Part shown: positions 17,730-24,906 of the stretch, in pieces
Layout: every line of letters starts with the position of its first letter
Numbering within the stretch: position 1 is the first letter of the stretch
From: Glomus cerebriforme
Taxonomy: Eukaryota > Glomeromycota > Glomeromycetes > Glomerales > Glomeraceae
Reading direction: 5' to 3'
NCBI GenBank assembly: GCA_003550305.1
Contig: QKYT01000208.1
Span: forward strand, 4,778 to 29,683
Length of the DNA stretch: 24,906 nucleotides
Program-made: the position numbers and the translations under genes
The notes under the pieces: model-generated
The model's database searches: none
The model's input: only the letters and a program-made list of their open reading frames with translations
What the model was told of the DNA's origin: nothing

Positions 17730-17737
17730 GTGTGTAT
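17730..17737. repeat. target-site duplication, right copy (GTGTGTAT)
   Basis: Identical to 17301-17308 and immediately outside the right terminal repeat of the foldback element. Confidence 0.8.
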
Positions 17738-17877
17738 CAGTAAATCCAATTGATTGGTGTTTGATGAAGGGCGATCAATCTCAAACAGGAAGGTTTTACT
17801 GCGATGCGATTCGTAAATTTTATTGTAATCACATAGATCGCAGTTGGACACGTGGAAATAATGGGCGGATATGGTGA

Positions 17878-18726
17878 AGAAAAAATTCTTTGAAGAGGAG
17901 GAAAATTGTGGGTTTGTTGAAAGGGCCATAGTGAAAAAAAGAAAAAAAAAAGAAAAATTTTAAAGTCTATAACTCTCTATCGGGTCAAAAGTGCAGTGGA
18001 GGCAATGTTTCTTATGTGAACTGGGGGTGTTGGCTATGACTAAGCCTGGGTTCATTAGTTCAAGAAAATGGGTTTATATTACTGCGGAATTCATACAGTT
18101 TGAAAAATTTCAGGAGAGAGTTTTTTTTTTTCATTAAAGAAAATAACAGTTATACAAATTAAATGTATTTCATTAAATGTGACACTCACATGACATAATT
18201 TTGGACGCTAGATTTTTCACAACTACTGTAGACTACTTAGTAAAAAAAAGTTATACTCAGGACTCACGTTAGTAAAAAATAAAAAATAAACGTGGTAGGC
18301 TGGTGGTGATGTGAATATCATGTGATTTTTTAGTGAGGTTTAGGATAAATGAACTGAGTTGTGAAGATTTTACATGCTGTATCTCATAACATAACAAAAC
18401 ATAACAGATTCTTATATATACAATACTTCACATTTATTTTGCTATAAAATATAATATTGTTACCCTATAATATAAAATAAATAAAATAAAACAAAGTTTA
18501 AACTAATAAATAATAATTCAATAAATACCACTTTTTATAAATAAAATTCATTAATACATAAATATTAGTTCTTTGATTTATATATCAAACAAAAACTCTA
18601 TCTTCGATTTCTCTAATAGATCTTACTTTCATAAGAATTTTTACTACAATGACAATAATTAACAAGCATATAAAAATCAAATTCACATATAATAAGATTT
18701 TGATGGATCACAACAAAATATATTGT
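17878..18726. other. intergenic stretch
   Basis: No supported gene. The left part (to about 18130) is G-rich on the plus strand and may be the rest of the decayed coding island. From 18360 it becomes very AT-rich, with CATAACATAACAAAACATAAC at about 18386-18406. Confidence 0.4.
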
Positions 18727-19525
18727 TTAAGAGAATGAGAATATAAAGCTTTCTTCAGTAGTACCATAACTACAATCAGATTTCCAAGTGATTGGATTAT
18801 ATCCTCCAAGAATTTCGTTCCTACCTTTCACTTTAGCAATTGTTATAGTACGAGATTGGTCATCACAAATTTTATGAATTTTTTCTCGTAAAATCATGAG
18901 ATTCATGAAATAATAATTTAAATTCATATGAAGAAGTTAATGTATCAGTAATTTCTAATCTATTAATCCATTTTGAGATAGTTTCAGCATGTTGAAATGT
19001 AATGATTTTAGAATCAATAATTTTTGAATTAATATCTTCAGGTATACGAGCTTGCTATCATTATCCAAAAATTCTTTAGGTAAAATTTTTTGATAAGGAA
19101 ATACTTTATCTAAAAATTGTTAAATAATAGAAAAAATATTAATTTATCTCCTATGAATTTTGAAGATTCTATGAGTCTATTTGATGGGTTTACCACATAT
19201 TATTATGGCAATAGTGATATAATAAAAGGGGATACATTGTTTGTTGTAAAGTATTCTTTAAAACTTTGAAATCATCTTTTGAAAAACATGTAGGTTCAGA
19301 TGGTAGTCCTTGATTTTGAGTAAGTCCCCATTTAAGTACGTATTCCCAAACTTGAATTTTGCTCATTTGAAGATTATCACTTTGAATAAGAGAGACTAAA
19401 AGTTTTTCCAGAATTTATGAGGAATTTGTGATTTAAATAATTTATCTGATTCTTTAGATATTAAGTCAATACAATATTTTTGAAGTTCCAAGAAGTATTT
19501 TTTCAAAACTCTTGAATTAAAATAA
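18727..19525 (-). pseudogene. BTB/BACK/TLDc family gene remnant
   Basis: Read on the minus strand from 19525 downward, several frames give consecutive parts of one protein. First come LELQKYCIDLISKESDKLF and LEKLLVSLIQSDNLQMSKI, then QVWEYVLKWGLTQNQG and FSKDDFKVLKNTLQQ, which fit a BACK-type linker. Next is SKIITFQHAETISKWINRLE with TSSYEFKLLFHESHDFTR, and last HKICDDQSRTITIAKVKG, ILGGYNPITWKSD, YGTTEESFIFSF to TAA 18727, which is the TLDc domain core. At least three frame shifts are needed, and the N-terminal BTB domain is absent. Intact relatives, abundant in Rhizophagus, probably act as Cullin-3 adaptors. This copy is a 5'-truncated pseudogene. Confidence 0.7.
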
Positions 19526-19597
19526 AGAAAATTTATTTAAAAATTAGAGGATTTAATTAAATATTTAAATTTATCAAATTATCTTAAAGTTGCTTAC

Positions 19598-19893
19598 CTT
19601 CATAGACATAAGCACAAGACCAGATTTTTTGTTTGTGATAAATCTGTCATTGAAATACCAGAGTTGACTATCAACCTAAATAGATGTAAGAATATAAAAA
19701 AAAAGAAAAGAAAAATCAATTGATAATGAATAAATAGGACATACTATTTATTACAATGTATTGTAAAACTTACATTAGGGTCATTCTCTGTTTTCTTCGA
19801 GTTTTGGATGACTTTAACACAATTATCAACAGATTCTCCTTTAACTTCAAGAACCTTACATCTAAACCCAATAATAAGTCATTTTTCTAAGGA
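19598..19893 (-). pseudogene. ricin-B-lectin-like fragment with one intron
   Basis: On the minus strand, the exon from about 19893 to 19774 reads CKVLEVKGESVDNCVKVIQN then SKKTENDPN. A likely intron occupies 19773-19676 (GTAAGT to CTATTTAG). The exon at 19675-19598 reads VDSQLWYFNDRFITNKKSG then LVLMSMK. The SQLWYFND block is the Q-x-W motif of ricin-B (beta-trefoil) sugar-binding repeats, and NKKSGLVL begins the next repeat. Only about 56 residues, just over one trefoil repeat, remain; a full domain has three. A GTAAGC follows the second exon, so splicing into the BTB remnant downstream (acceptor TTCAAG near 19513) is formally possible, but I regard chance adjacency as likelier. It probably once bound carbohydrate. 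Confidence 0.5.
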
Positions 19894-21059
19894 TGATTTA
19901 ATAAATAAAGTAAAAAATTTCAAGAGGTATTAATGAAATAGTCGATCTTTTTCACATGCTTAAGAAATGCAAAGTGTCGGCTGGCATTATCTAAAAAAGG
20001 AAAGATTTATATGATTTTTTATTTTCTACTTCAAATAAAGATTTATTGATTTAAATATAAAATTACTAGTAATTAATGACCTGCATTATTAACCTAATAA
20101 TTGTCAAAAAAATTGAAACAAATTGTAATCTTAAATTAAATATAATTCTTTTCATTATAAACTTTGTTTGAGATACATGTTTCGTTGGCGTTCATGTTCA
20201 ATAGCTCAAATTTATTTAGATTTGCTCTGATGTCATTCATTCTGAAGTAACTGTCACATATCCTGTATAATTCTAATAGACTTTTATTTTTCGCTACTAT
20301 GTTAGTGGCTTAATGAGGATCGAATGGCCACTTCATGCAGTTACACCAACTTTTATTGTTCTTTATTGTTGGTATTAGTATTAACTAATTGCTAATACTA
20401 TTATACTTTCTTTAGATATTTGGACTCTAACCCAGATCAGATGGCCACTTTGAATGAAATGGACAATTTTTTGTATTCCAATTAACAATTTTGGAAAAAT
20501 TTTTCAACCAATTCATTTCTATTTTTTAACATTTAGAGTTAAATTGAATAATGCTATTTATTAAATAAAAAAAATCACTGTATTACCAATATCAAAATAA
20601 TCCAATTATTTTATTAAATTATCAATCACAAAAATTGAATGAATTATAATACTTTAAATATATCAAACAAAAACATAACTGGTAGTGACACAGTTACCAT
20701 TCATAAGCTTTCTCTAGTTTAATGGAATATACAGTAAAGTAGTATAGACTATCCATTAAGTTACCTGACCGAAATGATTCACAAAATAATACATGATAAT
20801 AGTGATGAAATTAATTAATTTATATAGAATAATTTAAATATATTTTATTATTTTTCTTTTGTTTAAAATACAGTAACAAATGTTTTTTTTCCATAATTAT
20901 TAATTTGTTCATTTGATTAATTTAAAATTAAAAAAAAATTTAAAAATAAAAATTTTCAGCATAATTAAATGTCTCTAATCTATTTTATCTTAACAAATCT
21001 AAATTAATTTACGATTGTTATCTGAATATTGTTTATTATTTTATCCAATTCTGTTAGCA
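19894..21059. other. AT-rich intergenic stretch
   Basis: No gene is supported. A small hairpin, TTAGTATTA versus TAATACTAT with a 9-base loop, lies near 20375-20400. Two similar phrases (GGATCGAATGGCCACTTCATG near 20319 and CAGATCAGATGGCCACTTTG near 20437) form a weak direct repeat about 118 bases apart around it. Confidence 0.4.
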
Positions 21060-22480
21060 AATTCATATAATTTTGTTAATACTTNTCNATTTTCTGATTT
21101 TCTNTTTTCTAATTCATATCATTATTTCTTTCTATTTCTAACTTATTACATCTTTATTTTTCGTATGTTTCAATTAATATGATAGAACTTATTAATCTCA
21201 AATTATTCTCCCATTTTAATACTTTTCTTCTTTTCCGATTCTCTGGGTATTTTTTTTAGTCTTCCTTAAATAGATCTGATGTATCTTTCTCAATAATTCT
21301 CACTTTTTTTCCACACTTCATAAGTAATTCNGATAATTCCTNGTATTATCTTATTTTCTATCAGTATAACTTTCTTCATTTATATACTTTTTCCNCAAAT
21401 TGTTCATTTGTTTCTGTGCANTTCTGTTTATAGCTTTCTTCTCATTTTTTCTTATTGAAATTTCATTTTAAATTATTTCTTTAGTTTTCAATTCTTTATT
21501 CACAATTTATCTTGCTTTCTTATTATCATACAATATATATTTGTGTTATCAATAGATTCTTTTGTTATTGTTTAAAATGTCTAATATGACCACTACTGCG
21601 CTGCACCTTCTTTTTTCTGCTTTATATATTTTGTTTCTCCATTTTCTGTTAATGAAATTGTTTCTTTCTTATCATCTTGTTTTGCTAAATTCCATAAATT
21701 CCATAATATCTTATCTTCTTTTTAGGAGAGGCAGATTTCAACTTTCAGATTTTAGTATCTTACAGGTTTTCAACTTATAATGAACTCTGGTAATGGACTT
21801 CTTGCTAACAGATGTTGTCTTTTGAGTTACTGGATTTAAGTGAAATAAGTGAGAAGGGAATTCTAATCTAAACCAACCAGCCAGTTAGGAAATACTCAAC
21901 TATCTGACCGGCTTTCCTTGCCTGATACGANNAAGACCTCTATATACAGTATAAGGAAGAGAAAAGGAAGTTTAAAGGAATTTAAAAAAAACAAACCAGC
22001 TAGATAGGAAACTACCTGCTGGACCTTCCTTGCCTGATACGAGGAAGACCTCTATATACAGTATAAGGAAAGATAAAGAAGAAATTTAAAGGATTTGTTT
22101 ATTTTTAAAAGGGTTATTATAGAGAGAAAATAAAATTATAAAAAGAAATTATAGAAAGAAAGAGTTTAAAGGGAAAATCCAGTGAATCTAGGCTTTTATT
22201 TTAAATTTAGAGAAAAAAATTTTTTTGTTAGTATCTATATATATATTTTTACCTTTGTAAAATTTACAAAGGATGTGTCATTACAACTAATTATGTAGTT
22301 TTATTATTAATTATGTAATGTACTACTTAATTTAGATTTATTAATTCATTTTTTATTACCATTTTTAATAATGGGCTAATGTACAAGTATAATTGTATAT
22401 ATGAGACATAATACGCGTTGTGTATTAGTATATAATTATGTAATATTAGAAGATACTAGATTTTATGAGTTACATATCAA
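21060..22480 (+). repeat. dispersed repeat, copy C
   Basis: It aligns in inverse orientation to copy A over nearly its whole length and to copy B over the middle part. The first about 750 bases are pyrimidine-rich. Then GGGAATTCTAATCTAAACC leads into two tandem units (about 21871-21992 and 21993-22094), followed by AGTTTAAAGGGAAAATCCAG. The palindrome CCTTTGTAAAATTTACAAAGG is complete at 22252-22272, and the outer edge has GTATAATTGTATATATGAG and AGATACTAG. No protein is recognisable on either strand. Nine ambiguous bases fall in this copy. Confidence 0.7.
22252..22272. repeat. perfect 21-base palindrome within repeat copy C
   Basis: CCTTTGTAAA and TTTACAAAGG flank a single central base. Copy A retains a 15-base version (4124-4138). 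In copy B the second arm is lost where the repeat match ends (13853). Confidence 0.8.
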
Positions 22481-23181
22481 TTTTATTGCGAATTTCTGTA
22501 ATAAAACAATTGTAATCTTAGGAAGAAACTTGAGAATTTCCTAGGAATCGCCAGGAGTCACTTTTATCATTTACAGAATCATAGCAACTTTCACACGTAA
22601 AGTCAACTTTAATTCTAATATTTGAATACTTTAGTTCATATTTCTAAAATCAAAAGTTAAATATAGTACAAGCATATTATTCTAGTTTTTTTTTAAAAAA
22701 AAGGAAAAAACCCCGTTATTATTTTATTCGGCAAACAGGAAATTATTTAGCCAATTGTTTAGAAATAAACAGATGATATGATCGAATTTATCACTAAATT
22801 TCCATAAGAAATGCCAATTACATATAATTTGACTCGACCATCCAGGTGAAAAAAAAAAATTTTTTTGATCGATGATTGGCTGGTTTATTAACAATTTTAA
22901 TTTTTTTTTTACCTACTTGATTAAAACAAATAATTTTATTTATTTGGAGAAAAAAACTTAAAATAAAATTCGTATATCTTTGATCTTATTAAATATAACA
23001 AAATACCTCAATCCTTAAGGTAAAATCTTTTTCAATTTGTTAAGGTTGATTTGTTGATTTAAATAATTAAAATCACTTTATGAAAATATTATTTAATATT
23101 AAAATTTTATATTCTATTTATGAAAAATAGTTTTTTTTTAATATTCAAGAATATATTATCATTATATTTTTGATTCTCAAA
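22481..23181. other. AT-rich intergenic stretch
   Basis: Nothing recognisable as a gene. It holds homopolymer A/T runs near 22688 and 22850-22866, the latter an A-run next to a T-run that can form a hairpin. Confidence 0.5.
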
Positions 23182-23432
23182 CTAAAATTTAGTTTGAATT
23201 TGATTTCCTTCATTTTCTCGTTCATCAAGTAACATTATTTTAATCTTATCATATATATCAGTAGCAATTGATCTTTTATTTGGATCAGAATTCCAACATT
23301 CTGCCACAAATCGATTGAAATAAATTTTGCAGTATAACTTGCATCTATTAAATTTATTATTAAAATATGTTGACCTTTAGACCCTGCAAAATCATTGTAA
23401 ATCAAATCATAGAAATAATTTTCCGAATACAA
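23182..23432 (-). pseudogene. C-terminal remnant of a TKL-like kinase
   Basis: On the minus strand the frame ending at TAG 23182-23184 reads YFNRFVAECWNSDPNKRSIA then TDIYDKIKIMLLDE and NEGNQIQTKF. CWNSDPNKRS is the kinase subdomain XI signature, with Ser replacing the usual Pro after Arg. The upstream sequence continues only in another frame (YDLIYNDFAGSKGQHILIIN, up to 23432), whose similarity to the kinase C-lobe is weak, so a frame shift near 23320-23335 is inferred. There is no catalytic core. It is a counterpart of the plus-strand kinase tail at 1-414 and is presumed inactive. Confidence 0.6.
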
Positions 23433-23860
23433 GTAACTTTTTTTTTTAAAAAAAAAATGCTGTACACAACAGACTGGCGCACTTTCTTGTTAGAAAATTC
23501 TAGAAGTTTCTTAGTTACATAATTGACAAACAATCATACGTTGAAGATCATAACTTGTCAAAATATCAAATTATTAAGAAATAATGAGTCATATTTTATA
23601 CTATGCCCAAAAGATATAAAAAGAGACTTTTTTTGAAATTTTTTTTTTTTTGAAAAAAAAGAAAACTAATGAAATTCCATTAAAACATATTTTCTATAAT
23701 CTATTATATATATTTTTTTAATACAAATTTCATTACCAAAAGCTGAACAAAAACTTATGCTGCTAAAAAATGTAGCACTTAACAAGCATACTACCTCTTC
23801 AACTTTGACATGTTTTATATGTCACATTATGAATATGAAAACTGTTGGGAAAGAAGAAAA
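23433..23860. other. non-coding stretch with homopolymer runs
   Basis: Several T-run/A-run pairs (near 23440 and 23640-23660) can fold into simple hairpins. No gene is supported. Confidence 0.45.
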
Positions 23861-24110
23861 AGGGATTAAATGAATAAGAGAAAACATGATATGTCAATAT
23901 GGAAAAGGAATTTACCTATAAGAGATGTTGTAATAAGAGAGGGACAAAGAAAAAGAATGGAGGGAATATTTTTGGGGATAGAATGAGGAACAAAGAAATG
24001 GAAAGAAAAATAATGAAATTATAGGAAAAAAAAGAGGAAAGAAGATTCAGAAAAGGAAAAGAGAAAGAAAGAGTGATTGAGTACTATATTGTTCAGTATT
24101 AGAGAAAAGA
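23861..24110 (+). other. purine-rich tract
   Basis: The tract is dominated by AGAAA/GGAAA on the plus strand, like 4640-5330 and 5640-6060. Short frames (for example NLPIRDVVIREGQRKRMEG) are broken by stops. It may be a further decayed relative of the purine-rich half of the dispersed repeat. Confidence 0.35.
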
Positions 24111-24430
24111 GCAATGCACTTGTTTTGTTTTTTCAACAATAAGGCTATCATAATCATTAGCTTTCTAAAAATATATAATTTCATTTTCTATAGTTAGTTC
24201 CTCTTTTGGAAACTTGTGTAATTGATTGATGAATAAGGGTAACAATAATGGAACATGACAGAGAATTATTGGGTAAGATTTATTTTCCTTTTAAGAATTA
24301 TTTTTGACTTTATTTTTAGTTTATTTATAATAATTCATATTATACTCTATTTTTATTTTTTTTTCATTTTTATCATTTTTTTTGTTTAGACAAACAAGGA
24401 GATGGAAGAGTTAGGTTTCCTTTTTTTTAG
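24111..24430. other. T-rich stretch preceding the 49-base array
   Basis: It contains several intron-like T tracts. TTTAGACAAACAAGGAGATGG near 24387 is partly repeated as TTTAGATAAACAAGAAGGTG near 24627, so the array lies between two related blocks. No gene is supported. Confidence 0.4.
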
Positions 24431-24613
24431 TTAAAAACAAGGAATGGGTGATTCTCTTGTATTAGATTTCATTTTTTTATTTAAAAACAAGGGATGGGTG
24501 ATTCTCTTGTATTAGATTTCTTTTTTTAGTTAAAAAAAGGGATGGGTAATTCTCTTGTATTAGACTTCCTTTTTTTATTTAAAAACAAAGGATGGGTTAT
24601 TAGATTTCTTAAT
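24431..24613 (+). repeat. tandem repeat, 49-50 base unit, about 3.7 copies
   Basis: The units start at 24431, 24481, 24530 and 24579. Each runs TTAAAAACAAGGGATGGGTG, ATTCTCTTGTATTAGATTTC and a T-run ending in TAG or TAT; the last unit lacks the ATTCTCTTG part. Little divergence between units suggests recent duplication. Confidence 0.85.
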
Positions 24614-24800
24614 CTTTTTTATTTTATTTAGATAAACAAGAAGGTGAACAGTTTTAGCATGAGGTGCTTATCATTCCATATTTTGGATCTTCTATTTTTG
24701 GTCTATTCACTTCAGCTTTAATCAAATTCTTTAACAGGTAAATTTTATATTAACTTAGCTTTAAATATATGAAATAATAAATTCATTGCTTTTACTAATA

Positions 24801-24824
24801 TTTTATTATTATTATTATTATTAT
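24801..24824 (+). repeat. ATT microsatellite
   Basis: About seven ATT units run directly into ATAGAATG just before the palindrome that begins at 24830. Confidence 0.85.
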
Positions 24825-24829
24825 AGAAT

Positions 24830-24898
24830 GTAAGGAGTTTGCAATGAGGCCATGCTGCTTATATTATAAACAGAATGGTCTCATCACAAACTTCTTAC
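24830..24898. repeat. 69-base imperfect palindrome / small foldback element
   Basis: Starting from GTAAGGAGTTTG at 24830, the left arm is matched by the reverse complement of the right arm ending CAAACTTCTTAC at 24898. The two 34-base arms agree at 28 positions around a TATAT centre, and five of the six differences are transitions. It can form a nearly complete hairpin. It could be a short inverted-repeat element; no target duplication is evident, and the window ends 8 bases later. Confidence 0.75.
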
Positions 24899-24906
24899 AC
24901 AAATAT

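Larger units (their letters stand above)
17260..17877 (+). pseudogene. unidentified open frame interrupted by a foldback element
   Basis: The left part, 17260-17308, reads KNILWRKWTHVCRLCV. The right part, after the second target duplication (from 17738), reads on in phase through VNPIDWCLMKGDQSQTGRFY and CDAIRKFYCNHIDRSWTRG to TGA 17875-17877. Removing the element (17309-17729) and one 8-base duplicate leaves a continuous frame of about 62 codons rich in Cys and Trp. This supports an insertion into formerly open, perhaps coding, sequence. There is no start codon in the remaining part. I do not recognise the family. Confidence 0.4.

Noticed and set aside
17328..17753. Several overlapping frames with repeating Pro-Lys-Phe-Gln or Gly-Ile-Trp-Asp-like peptides
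   Set aside because: They occur on both strands and follow the 19-base minisatellite period, so they are translations of the foldback element.
21562..21780. 72-codon Leu/Phe/Ser-rich frame in repeat copy C
   Set aside because: It lies inside the pyrimidine-rich repeat and has no counterpart frame in copy A.
24431..24613. Tandem repeats considered as a CRISPR array
   Set aside because: Units are contiguous and lack unique spacers, and the genome is eukaryotic.
1..24906. Search for rRNA and tRNA genes
   Set aside because: No conserved rRNA core segments or tRNA T-arm and anticodon arrangements were seen by eye on either strand; a covariance-model scan would be decisive.

Overview
The window is about 75-80% A+T and eukaryotic. 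It has short GT-AG introns of about 70-100 bases, AATAAA signals and very gene-poor stretches. The recognisable remains are a TKL-type kinase tail, an F-box/LRR-like fragment, BTB/BACK/TLDc pieces, a ricin-B-like fragment, a trypsin-fold relic and a Uma2-like nuclease-fold protein. These are families I associate with the expanded gene sets of arbuscular mycorrhizal fungi (Glomeromycotina, Rhizophagus type). That assignment rests on recognising the families, not on a database search.

Layout. Positions 1-414 hold the C-terminal end of a TKL-like kinase gene that enters from the left. From 415 to about 6060 there is mostly non-coding DNA with two small inverted-repeat elements (1397-1538, 2128-2365), a coding-like scrap (3281-3532) and copy A of a dispersed repeat (about 3860-5330, minus orientation). 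From 6689 to 8570 lies a trypsin-fold (PA clan) gene with clear introns but many frame breaks. It converges tail to tail on the best intact gene of the window, an about 299-314 residue Uma2-like protein on the minus strand (8725-9669). An F-box/LRR-like pseudogene follows (10190-10740), then a degenerate array of exon/intron-like modules (11885-12640).

Copy B of the dispersed repeat (13445-13853) is interrupted by an about 1.6 kb block with two convergent coiled-coil-like genes, and the repeat edge resumes near 15440. From about 15.7 to 18.1 kb there is a less AT-rich island with several unidentified coding-like pieces. Into it a 421-base foldback element made of inverted 19-base minisatellite units has inserted (17309-17729), leaving an 8-base target duplication. 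From 18.7 to 19.9 kb, minus-strand BTB/BACK/TLDc and ricin-B-like remains sit side by side. Copy C of the dispersed repeat fills about 21060-22480. The right end carries a minus-strand kinase tail remnant (23182-23432), a purine-rich tract, a 49-base tandem array and a 69-base palindrome.

Functionally, only the left-edge kinase tail and the Uma2-like gene look intact. The rest is decayed paralogues of large families, repeats and non-autonomous mobile elements. I see no operon-like or pathway logic linking the genes. The most informative structures are the foldback insertion with a testable empty site, the three-copy dispersed repeat, and the module array at 12 kb.
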